Part shown: piece by piece, positions 28,540 through 38,920 of the stretch
How the letters are laid out: each line of letters begins with the position of its first letter
Position numbering within the stretch: position 1 is the first letter of the stretch
DNA from: Panacagrimonas perspica
GTDB taxonomy: Bacteria; Pseudomonadota; Gammaproteobacteria; Nevskiales; Nevskiaceae
Direction: 5' to 3'
NCBI RefSeq assembly: GCF_004364935.1
Contig: NZ_SOBT01000009.1
Span: forward strand, 810,898-874,897
DNA length: 64,000 bases
Notes under the pieces: generated by a model
Seen by the model: the letters and a program-made list of their open reading frames with translations, nothing else
Told to the model about the DNA's origin: nothing
Database searches by the model: none
Made by a program: the position numbers and the translations under genes

Positions 28540-28761
28540 CTAGTTCTGGCGATCGGGGACAGGATCGATGCCGCCGGGGTTAAGAGGATGACAGCGTGCG
28601 ACCCGGCGCAGTGTCAGCCACGAGCCGCGCAGGGCGCCGTGCTTGCGCAGCGCCTCGACACCGTAGTGCGAACAGGTCGGGTGAAATCGGCACTGATTGC
28701 CGATGAACGGGCTGAGGACGCGCTGATAACAGCGGATCAGGAAGATGAGGAGGCTGGCCAT
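28540..28761 (-). CDS. yidD: membrane protein insertion efficiency factor YidD
   Basis: The 73-aa protein ([21 protein letters not shown]) has the YidD signature [15 protein letters not shown] and [14 protein letters not shown]. It is a small inner-membrane-associated factor assisting YidC-dependent insertion. The ATG at 28761 places the first 25 bp inside the end of rnpA; a TTG at 28782 would extend it by 7 residues. Confidence 0.95.
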   Translation of the reverse strand: MASLLIFLIRCYQRVLSPFIGNQCRFHPTCSHYGVEALRKHGALRGSWLTLRRVARCHPLNPGGIDPVPDRQN

Positions 28762-29096
28762 CGCTCGCGCAGACGTCTCCAATACTCTTGCAGCTCGGTG
28801 GCGAGCTGGCGCCGGTCGATCGTGCGTGCGCCGTGCGCGGCCATGATCACCACGTCACAGCTCGGGAGCGGCATCGCGGCGCGAAAACTCTCGCGGGCTA
28901 TTCGCTTGAATCGGTTCCGATCGACCGAACGGGGCATGGCCTTGCGCGAAACGGTGATCCCGAATTTCGCGCCATCACCCTGTCCCGCGTGCTCGAACGC
29001 GGTGAAACTGCTGCTTCGTCGCTTGCGCCCTTCCGATATGACCCGCTTGAACTCCGCAGGGCGGAGCAGGCGGACCGATCGCGGAAAGCCCGTCAA
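28737..29096 (-). CDS. rnpA: ribonuclease P protein component
   Basis: The 119-aa basic protein has the RNase P signature [17 protein letters not shown] (about 55-71) and [14 protein letters not shown] just before. It binds the catalytic RNA for tRNA 5' maturation. The longest frame begins with a TTG at 29096, 25 bp after rpmH, with no strong ribosome site; the first residues are poorly conserved so the exact start is uncertain. Confidence 0.94.
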   Translation of the reverse strand: MTGFPRSVRLLRPAEFKRVISEGRKRRSSSFTAFEHAGQGDGAKFGITVSRKAMPRSVDRNRFKRIARESFRAAMPLPSCDVVIMAAHGARTIDRRQLATELQEYWRRLRERWPASSSS

Positions 29097-29121
29097 ACGA
29101 CCGGCAGCCGTCGCCGATCGA

Positions 29122-29256
29122 CTACGGGATCAGGCGGGCGCGGCCCTTGGCGCGACGGCGGGCGAGGACCTTGCGGCCGCCCACGGTGGCCATACGGGCG
29201 CGGAAGCCATGGGTGCGCTTACGACGGAGCGCGTGTGGCTGATAGGTGCGTTTCAT
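29122..29256 (-). CDS. rpmH: 50S ribosomal protein L34
   Basis: The 44-aa protein [20 protein letters not shown]... is unmistakable L34, basic, with [14 protein letters not shown] at the C-terminus. The ATG at 29256 gives the family length; the open frame further upstream is not coding. A promoter lies just upstream, and the operon runs on into rnpA, yidD and yidC. Confidence 0.98.
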   Translation of the reverse strand: MKRTYQPHALRRKRTHGFRARMATVGGRKVLARRRAKGRARLIP

Positions 29257-29289
29257 CGTCGGAAGCTCGGCGCGGAAAAAAGGGCGCGG

Positions 29290-29319
29290 AGTGTAGCGGC
29301 TGAAATAGCGCGCGTACAA
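29290..29319 (-). promoter_or_regulatory. promoter of the rpmH operon
   Basis: Leftward -35 TTGTAC (29314-29319) and -10 TACACT (29290-29295) with 18-bp spacing; a start near 29283 would leave a ~27-base leader before rpmH. Confidence 0.55.
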
Positions 29320-29340
29320 GCCGGTGTACCTCATCGCACC

Positions 29341-29349
29341 TGTGGATAA
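29341..29349 (-). promoter_or_regulatory. DnaA box in the rpmH-dnaA spacer
   Basis: TGTGGATAA is the exact complement of the consensus TTATCCACA. It lies about 15 bp before a TATAGA -10 (29364-29369) for dnaA, so bound DnaA could repress its own promoter. It is the only perfect box seen in this spacer. Confidence 0.7.
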
Positions 29350-29415
29350 CTACCCATGCGCGGTATAGACTCGCGGTTCCCCCCCGCTTCGCAATTCGAC
29401 ATCAACAAATCGCCC

Positions 29416-30741
29416 ATGGCACTGGTGGAAGATCACGGTTGGGCCCAGTGCGTACAGCGCCTCGAGTCCGAGTTGGGCACCTCCGAACTCAACACCTGGA
29501 TTAGGCCCCTGCAGGCCCGGCGAGAAGGGGACAGGCTGGTCCTGGTGGCCCCCAACAGAATGGTGATGGAACGCGTCCGCGTGGACTTCTGCGCGCGCAT
29601 CCAGCGCGCCTGGCTCGCCAGTGGGGGTGAGGACATCGAAGTCGACGTGACTGCCGCTGCCGAATCGCGGGGCAACGGTTCGGCCAGCGGTGACGATACG
29701 CCTGACGTCGAACGGCTGATCACGAGCAATCGGCTGGATCCGCGCTATACGTTCGGGTCCTTCATCCAGGGAAAGTCCAACTCGCAGGCCCGCGCGGCGG
29801 CACAGCAGGTCGCCGAGTCGCCTGGCGTGGCGTACAACCCGCTGCTGATCTACGGGGGGCCGGGTCTGGGCAAAACGCATTTGATGCACGCCGTTGGGCA
29901 CGCGCTGCTGCGACGAAACCAGAACTCGCGAGTGGTTTACGTGCCGTCGGAACAGTGGATGAACCAGTTCATCTCGGCCGTGCGGCACAACACCAGCGAG
30001 GAGTTCAAGGCGCTGTATCGCTCTGCCGACGCCTTGCTGATCGACGACATCCACTTCTTCGCCGGGAAGTCGGCGACGCAGGAAGAGTTCTTCCACACGT
30101 TCAACAGCCTGATGGACGGCCGCAAGCAGATCATTCTGACCTGCGACCGGTTCCCGAAGGACCTGGACCGGCTCGAGGATCGCCTGAAGTCGCGCTTTTC
30201 GTGGGGCCTGACCGTATCGGTCGAACCGCCGGATCTGGAGACGCGCGTCGCGATCCTGCTGTCGAAAGCCGAGCAATTCGGACTGTCGCTATCCAACGAG
30301 GTGGCGTTCTTCGTCGCCCAGCATGTGCGTTCCAACGTGCGCGAGCTCGAGGGCGTGCTGCTGCGGCTGTCGGCCGGCATGCGCTTGCAGGGCGAGGCCA
30401 TCACGGTGGAGTTCGCGCGCCAGACGCTTCGGGACATGCTGGCGCACTACGAACGCAAGGTGACGATCGACAACATCATGTCGACGGTCGCCAAGTACTA
30501 CAACATTCCGCTCAAGGACCTTCGCTCGCCTCGGCGCTCGCGGATGCTGGCCCGTCCGCGCCAGGTCGCGATGGCGCTCGCACGTGAACTCACCGAGCAC
30601 AGCTATCCGGACATCGGCGAAGCGTTCGAGAAGGACCACACGACGGTTTTGCACGCCAGTCGCAAGATCGAGGAATTGCGCCAGACGGATCTCCGGATTC
30701 GCGAGGACTATGAAAATCTGTTGCGGCAGTTGAGTTACTGA
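29416..30741 (+). CDS. dnaA: chromosomal replication initiator protein DnaA
   Basis: The 441-aa protein starts at ATG 29416 (MALVEDHGWAQCVQRLESEL). An ATG at 29356 is in frame but lies upstream of the likely -10, so it is less likely. Domain I (about 1-80), a short linker, and the AAA+ core with GGPGLGKTHLMHAVG (Walker A, about 149-160) and LLIDDIHFFAGK (Walker B, about 206-217) are followed by domain IV with DHTTVLHASRKIEEL (about 407-421) for DnaA-box binding. It initiates replication at oriC. Confidence 0.97.
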   Translation: MALVEDHGWAQCVQRLESELGTSELNTWIRPLQARREGDRLVLVAPNRMVMERVRVDFCARIQRAWLASGGEDIEVDVTAAAESRGNGSASGDDTPDVERLITSNRLDPRYTFGSFIQGKSNSQARAAAQQVAESPGVAYNPLLIYGGPGLGKTHLMHAVGHALLRRNQNSRVVYVPSEQWMNQFISAVRHNTSEEFKALYRSADALLIDDIHFFAGKSATQEEFFHTFNSLMDGRKQIILTCDRFPKDLDRLEDRLKSRFSWGLTVSVEPPDLETRVAILLSKAEQFGLSLSNEVAFFVAQHVRSNVRELEGVLLRLSAGMRLQGEAITVEFARQTLRDMLAHYERKVTIDNIMSTVAKYYNIPLKDLRSPRRSRMLARPRQVAMALARELTEHSYPDIGEAFEKDHTTVLHASRKIEELRQTDLRIREDYENLLRQLSY

Positions 30742-30978
30742 AATCGTATGCAGGGGTACCCGGCAAGCTTGTGGACAGACTGTGGGGCGCGTGGAGAGGG
30801 AATTTCATCCACAGCTTGTCCAGAACGCCTCCAGCATCGCCGAGGTGCGTTTCAGAGGCATCAGATTCGATATAAGTTTTTGAATAAAGTGATTTTTTAG
30901 ATTTAATCCCCGCCGATACGCGGGGCTTACTAATGCTAAGTAGTCTTAAAAGAAACCAAGCAAAGGCCGGGTGACGCT
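30742..30978. other. dnaA-dnaN intergenic region, candidate oriC
   Basis: This 237-bp spacer has a near-consensus DnaA box (30805-30813, TCATCCACA, one mismatch), weaker boxes at 30770-30778 and 30816-30824, a strikingly AT-rich stretch (30869-30906) that could be an unwinding element, and a hairpin CCCCGC/GCGGGG (30908-30925). The combination fits an origin or part of one. The same AT-rich segment may instead serve the dnaN promoter. No coding sequence is seen. Confidence 0.5.
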
Positions 30979-32079
30979 ATGAAGATTCAGGTGGGGAGAA
31001 ACGAGTTGTTGACGGCTCTGCAGGCAGTCGTTGGCGTCGTCGAACGTCGCCAGACCTTGCCGGTCCTCGCAAATTTCCTGCTCGAAGCCAAAGAGGACGA
31101 ACTGATCGTCACGGGTACCGATCTGGAAATGGAGTTGATCGCCCGTGCCACCGTGCAGAATCTGTCTCCGGGCAAGGTCACGGTGCCGGCCCGGAAGTTG
31201 TTCGATATATGTCGAGGGCTGCCCGAGGGCGCCGAGATCACGCTGGAATCGGGCGCCGATCGAGTGACGCTGAAGTCCGGCAAGAGCCGCTTCTCGTTGT
31301 CCGCCTTGAAGGCGGACGAATTTCCCGCGATGGGCGCCGTCACCGGCGGGCGGGCGCTGGTGCTCAAGCGAACAGAACTCAAGGGCCTTCTCGAGAAGAC
31401 GCAGTTCGCGATGGCGCAGCAGGACGTGCGCTATTACCTCAACGGCCTTCTGATCGACGGCAACGCCAAGCGCCTGCGCGCAGTTGCTACGGATGGTCAT
31501 CGTCTTGCGTTCAGCGAGCATGTTGGCGACACCGGCTTGACCGAGTCGGTCCAGGCGATCCTGCCGCGCAAGTCGGTTCTGGAGCTAAGCCGACTGCTGG
31601 ACAACAGCGACGCTGAGATTCGATTGGTGATCGGACAGGGCCAGGTTCAGATCGATATCGACGTCGTGCGGCTGACGACGAAGACGATCGATGGGCGTTT
31701 CCCGGACTACGAGCGCGTGATTCCGGAGCACGGCGACAAGCGCGTCGTTGCGGACCGGGAGATTCTGCGCAAATCCCTGGCTCGTACTGCGATTCTTTCG
31801 AACGAGAAGTTTCGGGGTGTCCGTCTCCAGCTTTCGGAAGGCTCGCTGAAGTTGCAGACACACAACCCAGAACACGAGGAAGCAGAGGAAGAGGTGGAGG
31901 TCGGATACGCTGGCGGAGCTCTCGAGATCGGCTTCAACGTCAACTATCTGCTGGACGCGCTGGGCGCGATTCCAGGTGCCGAGATCGTGCTCGAACTCAA
32001 GAATTCCGATTCAAGTGGTCTGGTCTACCAATCTGGCGATCCGTCGAGCAAGTACGTGATCATGCCGATGCGACTCTGA
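30979..32079 (+). CDS. dnaN: DNA polymerase III beta subunit (sliding clamp)
   Basis: The 366-aa protein has the three repeated clamp domains, starting MKIQVGRNELLTALQAVVGVVERRQTLPVL, with DGHRLAFSE near residue 177 and the C-terminal YVIMPMRL that lines the partner-binding pocket. It encircles DNA and tethers polymerases, including the DnaE2/ImuB translesion set encoded further on. It ends one base before recF. Confidence 0.98.
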   Translation: MKIQVGRNELLTALQAVVGVVERRQTLPVLANFLLEAKEDELIVTGTDLEMELIARATVQNLSPGKVTVPARKLFDICRGLPEGAEITLESGADRVTLKSGKSRFSLSALKADEFPAMGAVTGGRALVLKRTELKGLLEKTQFAMAQQDVRYYLNGLLIDGNAKRLRAVATDGHRLAFSEHVGDTGLTESVQAILPRKSVLELSRLLDNSDAEIRLVIGQGQVQIDIDVVRLTTKTIDGRFPDYERVIPEHGDKRVVADREILRKSLARTAILSNEKFRGVRLQLSEGSLKLQTHNPEHEEAEEEVEVGYAGGALEIGFNVNYLLDALGAIPGAEIVLELKNSDSSGLVYQSGDPSSKYVIMPMRL

Positions 32080-32080
32080 A

Positions 32081-33157
32081 ATGGCGGTCGCCCTGTTGAG
32101 GGGCGAGAATTTCCGCCTGTACCGGAGCCTGGAGATTCAGCCTCATTCGGGACTGAACCTGATCACCGGCGGCAACGCCGCCGGAAAGACGAGCTTGCTG
32201 GAAGCGCTTTTCGTCGCCGCTCGTGGTCGCAGCTTTCGAGCGTTGAGCCTTTCCGAACTCTGCGGCGCAGAGCGCCCGGAATGGAATGTTTTCCTGGAGA
32301 CGGATCAGGAACGGCATCGCGTCGGACTAGGCTGGAACCGCCAGGGATCCGAGATACGCCTCGACGATACCAAGAACGCCCGCATCTCCGACGTTGTGAG
32401 ATTGGTCCCGATTCAGTTGATTGATCCGCTCGCTCATCGACTCCTGGATGAGGGGCCGTCTTATAGGCGCAGTTTTGTGGACTGGGGTGTGTTCCACGTG
32501 GAACATTTGTTCCTCGATGTCTGGCGCCGATATCAACGAGCCCTCAAACAGCGAAACAGTGCTCTTCGCGACCAACTTGAAGATCGGGCGGTCCAAGCCT
32601 GGAACGAGGAGTTGGTCGCAGCGGGAGAAACGCTCACAGCGATGCGGCTATCTCACGTGAGAGCTGCTTCAGCAGGTCTATCGGCTTGGGTTCAGCGGTT
32701 GCTCGGAACAAGTGATGCGACTTGTGAATGGCAACGAGGGTGGCCGGATGGGGAGGACTTCCGCGAATTGCTCGATCGAAACCTGGATCAGCATCGGCGC
32801 TTTGGCGCGACTATTCAGGGGCCGCATCGCGCCGAATTGAAGGTTCGCCTGAATCACGCGAAGGCTAAGGGAAGGGTCAGTCGGGGACAGCAAAAGCTAC
32901 TCATTACCGCGATGGTGCTCGCTCAGGCGGAATTATTGGCGGCAGCGGGCGCTCCAGCGCCAATCTTGTTGCTGGACGACTTCGCTGCAGAGTTATCGAC
33001 GGAATTCCAATCGAGGCTCGCCGCGGCCTTGATCGAGTATCGCGGACAGAAATTTGTTACTGCGTTCGAGAAACCAGCGATCGCGGGCCTTGGAGAGGGT
33101 GGGTTGTTCCACGTGGAACATGGGACAATTCGGTCCTTAAATGCGCTGCATAAATAG
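32081..33157 (+). CDS. recF: DNA replication/repair protein RecF
   Basis: The 358-aa SMC-like ATPase has Walker A GGNAAGKTSLLEAL (about 30-43), the signature RVSRGQQKLL (about 265) and Walker B ILLLDDFAAEL (about 292-302). RecF with RecO and RecR loads RecA at gaps. It follows dnaN by one base and abuts gyrB with no spacing (TAG then ATG). Two 16-bp parS palindromes lie inside the gene and encode FHVEH at residues ~138-142 and ~343-347. Confidence 0.96.
   Translation: MAVALLRGENFRLYRSLEIQPHSGLNLITGGNAAGKTSLLEALFVAARGRSFRALSLSELCGAERPEWNVFLETDQERHRVGLGWNRQGSEIRLDDTKNARISDVVRLVPIQLIDPLAHRLLDEGPSYRRSFVDWGVFHVEHLFLDVWRRYQRALKQRNSALRDQLEDRAVQAWNEELVAAGETLTAMRLSHVRAASAGLSAWVQRLLGTSDATCEWQRGWPDGEDFRELLDRNLDQHRRFGATIQGPHRAELKVRLNHAKAKGRVSRGQQKLLITAMVLAQAELLAAAGAPAPILLLDDFAAELSTEFQSRLAAALIEYRGQKFVTAFEKPAIAGLGEGGLFHVEHGTIRSLNALHK
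32490..32505. promoter_or_regulatory. parS centromere site 1, inside recF
   Basis: TGTTCCACGTGGAACA is a perfect 16-bp palindrome identical to the parS form used by gammaproteobacteria such as Pseudomonas. ParB binds such sites to organise origin segregation. It is read as VFHVEH in RecF. Confidence 0.85.
33105..33120. promoter_or_regulatory. parS centromere site 2, inside recF
   Basis: A second identical TGTTCCACGTGGAACA lies 615 bp after the first, read as LFHVEH near the RecF C-terminus. Two perfect copies near dnaA make chance very unlikely. Confidence 0.85.
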
Positions 33158-35596
<2,439 letters not shown>

Positions 35597-35818
35597 GCCC
35601 GATTCGTCGATTACGGTGGCGCCCATCAACGGCGATGGAGCACCACCGTGTACTTTCGAGCCGCGGACCGTGATGAACCGGAGTCGACCAAAGTCTGAGC
35701 GCTTGCAGCGTATGGAACCTCTGAGCGCGTAACTACGTGTTTTATTCGATCACGACGGCACAAGCGGACCGCACGTGTACTGCTCCGGCACCTTCCGCCT
35801 CTCAGCCTTTTTTGCGAC

Positions 35819-36586
35819 ATGCCGTTTCCAATTAGCCCGAAGGTTGTCAGCATCCTCCATGGTTCTCCGGCCGGTGATGCCGATGGAACCGCCCGCTCTA
35901 CACCCTCGAATGTCGGCGGCCGATCTCCGGTGGCGGCGCTTCAGGATGGCCCGACAGGACGCCGCCGCGGGCGACCTCGCCTGGGACGCGCCGTGGCGCG
36001 CGACCTCTCGCGAGACGAGGAGATCCTTCAGATTGCCGTTGAAGTCGTCTGGCGCAAGGGATTCGCCGGCACCAAGCTGAGCGACATCGCCGAGGCAGCC
36101 GGCATCGTCAAAGGCAGCCTGTATCACTACTTCGATTCGAAGGAAGAGATCTACGCGCGCCTGGTCAACAATGTGCGCGCGTTGTTCGAGGGCGAAGCTG
36201 ATCTCGACACGAGCGGAAGCGCCATAGAGCGACTTGAGTTGTTCGTGCGCTCGCGCGTCACCATCATCCTTCAGCACCCGCTCGAAATTGCGTTGCTCAA
36301 TCGCGATCTCGTACGCATGAAGGGCGCGATCGGAGATTGGGCCCGCGAAGGGCCGCGAAAGAATTTCGCCGTGATCCGCAAGATCGTGCTGCAGGGGCAG
36401 AAGGACGGCAGTTTCCGCGCGGCCGATCCGGACCTGGTCTCTTCGATGATTCTCGGCGTGCTCGCCCATGTACCCAACTGGTATCACCGCGACCATCCTT
36501 CGCAGCCGGAAGAATTGCTGCGCGAGGTCCTCGAGTACGTGATGGGCGGCATTCGCGCCCGCGAGGCGACCAAGGCGAAAGTTTGA
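35819..36586 (+). CDS. TetR/AcrR family transcriptional regulator beside the acyl reductase
   Basis: The frame gives 255 aa from ATG 35819, but the first ~37 residues look non-conserved; a GTG at 35930 would give a more usual 218 aa starting before the basic RRRGRPRLGR segment. The HTH (DEEILQIAVEVVWRKGFAGTKLSDIAEAAGIVKGSLYHYFDSKEEIYA) is typical, with the LYHYF diagnostic. It is 180 bp upstream of the fatty acyl-CoA reductase in the same direction and may regulate it in response to acyl-CoA; that is inference. The 222 bp between gyrB and this gene show no clear element. Confidence 0.8.
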   Translation: MPFPISPKVVSILHGSPAGDADGTARSTPSNVGGRSPVAALQDGPTGRRRGRPRLGRAVARDLSRDEEILQIAVEVVWRKGFAGTKLSDIAEAAGIVKGSLYHYFDSKEEIYARLVNNVRALFEGEADLDTSGSAIERLELFVRSRVTIILQHPLEIALLNRDLVRMKGAIGDWAREGPRKNFAVIRKIVLQGQKDGSFRAADPDLVSSMILGVLAHVPNWYHRDHPSQPEELLREVLEYVMGGIRAREATKAKV

Positions 36587-36766
36587 GGCTGCGGCGACTC
36601 GTCGCCGCGGCCCGCTGCTTCGGCAGGTAGGCAGCCTCTTCCGAGCGGCCCCGCCGCGATCCGGCCACGCTGGCCGTGCGGCATCGCGTGGTGTCCGCGA
36701 TGCGAAGGGCCGGCGGTTTCTCGCCGGTACACTAGCGCTCCGTTGAGGAAGCCTGCGGAGCTCTCC

Positions 36767-38749
36767 ATGAATTACCTCGTCACCGGCGCCACCGGATTCA
36801 TCGGCAAATTCCTGCTCGAACATCTGCTCGCGCGTGAAGAGTCGAAGGTGTACGTCCTCGTGCGGGAATCGTCGCGCGAAAAGTTCGAGGACATCGCCGA
36901 GCGCTACGGCGACCTGAAGAAAAAGCTGCACATCGTCTCCGGCGACATCACGACGTCCGGACTGATGGCCTCTGAAGACCTCAAGAAGCTCAAGGGCAAG
37001 ATCCAGCACCTGTTCCATCTCGCCGCCGTCTACGACATGAACATGGACGACGAGACGGCTGACCGCGTCAACAACGAGGGCACGCGCAACGTCGTCGCCT
37101 TCGCCAACGAGCTTGGTGGCGATGTCGTGCTGCACCACGTCTCCAGCGTCGCGGTGGCCGGCAGCAAGTTCGTCGGCAAGTTCACCGAGAACATGTTCGA
37201 TGAAGGCCAGAGCATCACGCATCCGTACTACCGCACGAAGTATCAGAGTGAGGCGATCGTGCGAAGCGAAGCGCGGGTGGCATTCCGCATCTACCGTCCA
37301 GGTGTCGTCGTCGGCCATTCGCAGACCGGCGAGATGGACAAGATCGACGGACCTTATTACTTCGCCAAAGCGATCCAGCAGATCAGTTATCGCGTCCCGA
37401 AGTGGCTGCCGCTTCTGGGAATCGATGGCGGGAAGGTCGCGATCGCACCGGTCGATTACGTGGCGAGCGCGATGGATGCGATTGCGCACAAGCCCGGACT
37501 CGATGGCAAATGCTTCCATCTGATGCAGTCGAATTCGCCGAGCGTCGGCGATCTGCTGCAGGCTTTCCTCGAGGCGGCACACGGTCCTGAGTTCGCCAAG
37601 CGTGTTCCGATTCCGCGCATGCCGCGTGCGATGAAGCCGCTGGCCAAGCGACTTCAGAACGCGGTTCCCGAAAAGACCAAAAAGCAGATCGCCGATGCGA
37701 TCGGTGTTCCGCTGTCCGTCCTCGGCTACGCCTTCAATCAAGCCGTTTTCGACGATCGCCAAGCACGCGCCGCGCTGAAGGACACGGACGTTCGTTGCCC
37801 TGATATCCGCGACTACGTCGACAAGCTCTGGCAGTACTGGGAGCTGTTCCTCGACCTCAAGGTCAAGATCACGCCGCGCCAGATGCAGAAGCTCTCCGGA
37901 AAAGTCGTGCTCGTCACGGGCGCATCGAGCGGCATCGGTTTCAACACGTCCAAGAAGCTCGCCGCTGCCGGTGCGAAAGTCATTCTCGTCGCACGCACGA
38001 AGGAAAAGCTCGACGAGACGCGATCGATCATCGAGAAGGCCGGCGGAGAAGCGCACGTCTATCCCTGCGATCTTTCGGACATGAAGGACATCGATCGCAT
38101 GGCCGAAGAAGTGCTGCGCGACTTCGACCACGTCGACATCCTGATCAACAACGCCGGTCGGTCGATCCGCCGTGGCGTCATGGAATCCACGACGCGCTTC
38201 CACGATTTCGAACGCACGATGCAGCTCAATTATTTCGGCGCCGTGCGCCTGATCCTGGCGCTGCTGCCGGGCATGGCTAAACGCAAGAGCGGTCAGATCA
38301 TCAACGTGAGCTCCATCGGTGTGCTGGCGAACGCGGCGCGTTTTTCGGCCTACGTCGCCAGCAAGTCCGCGCTCGATGCCTTCACGCGCTGCCTGTCGGC
38401 CGAAGTGCGCGCACACAACATCCACACCACCGCGATCTACATGCCGCTGGTGCGCACGCCGATGATTGCGCCGACCAAGATCTACGACTACGTGCCGACG
38501 TGGAGTCCCGACGACGCCGCCAACACGGTCATCAAGGCGATCGTCGAACGACCGAAGTCCATCGCGACGACGCTTGGCACCGCGGCTTCGATCAGCTACG
38601 CGCTGTGGCCCAAGGTCAACGATTACATCCTGTCGAAGGGTTTCCAGCTCTTCCCGTCTTCTTCGGCGGCAAAGGGGCGCAAGGACGGCCAGAAGCCCAG
38701 CATCGAACAGATGGTCTTCGCCAACGTGTTCAAGGGCGAGCACTGGTAA
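36767..38749 (+). CDS. two-domain fatty acyl-CoA reductase (alcohol-forming type)
   Basis: The 660-aa protein fuses two SDR domains. The N-terminal extended SDR (about 1-370) has TGATGFIG at 6-13, FHLAAVYDM and a YRTKYQSE active-site region; the C-terminal classical SDR (about 378-620) has VTGASSGIG (about 382-390), NNAGRSIRR and YVASK (about 528). The order, length and blocks such as FHDFERTMQLNYFG and TPMIAPTKIYD match the Marinobacter fatty acyl-CoA reductase that converts fatty acyl-CoA/ACP via aldehyde to fatty alcohol with NADPH. A GGAG site precedes the ATG. A wax ester synthase gene in this window could use the alcohol. Confidence 0.9.
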   Translation: MNYLVTGATGFIGKFLLEHLLAREESKVYVLVRESSREKFEDIAERYGDLKKKLHIVSGDITTSGLMASEDLKKLKGKIQHLFHLAAVYDMNMDDETADRVNNEGTRNVVAFANELGGDVVLHHVSSVAVAGSKFVGKFTENMFDEGQSITHPYYRTKYQSEAIVRSEARVAFRIYRPGVVVGHSQTGEMDKIDGPYYFAKAIQQISYRVPKWLPLLGIDGGKVAIAPVDYVASAMDAIAHKPGLDGKCFHLMQSNSPSVGDLLQAFLEAAHGPEFAKRVPIPRMPRAMKPLAKRLQNAVPEKTKKQIADAIGVPLSVLGYAFNQAVFDDRQARAALKDTDVRCPDIRDYVDKLWQYWELFLDLKVKITPRQMQKLSGKVVLVTGASSGIGFNTSKKLAAAGAKVILVARTKEKLDETRSIIEKAGGEAHVYPCDLSDMKDIDRMAEEVLRDFDHVDILINNAGRSIRRGVMESTTRFHDFERTMQLNYFGAVRLILALLPGMAKRKSGQIINVSSIGVLANAARFSAYVASKSALDAFTRCLSAEVRAHNIHTTAIYMPLVRTPMIAPTKIYDYVPTWSPDDAANTVIKAIVERPKSIATTLGTAASISYALWPKVNDYILSKGFQLFPSSSAAKGRKDGQKPSIEQMVFANVFKGEHW

Positions 38750-38920
38750 CAGGTGGTCCGCCCTCGCCCGTGCGGGGGTGGACGTTGTCTGGAATGGGAT
38801 CGGCCGAGGCGTTCCGCAAAGCTGGTATTCAGCTAGTGGCACGACACTCGGCCGACATTTTTGCATGGTCGTCCGCTTGATCCTCGTGACCCTCCCCGAT
38901 CTTCCGGCCTCGTGCCTCGC

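Noticed and set aside
30908-30925. Hairpin CCCCGC/GCGGGG as a dnaA terminator
   Set aside because: No T-run follows on either strand; more likely part of the origin or the dnaN leader.
35750-38866. Very long open frame (1038 aa) on the minus strand opposite the TetR and acyl reductase genes
   Set aside because: It is antisense to two genes with clear family signatures, has no recognisable domain and has the Arg/Asp/Ala/His-rich composition of GC-rich shadow frames.
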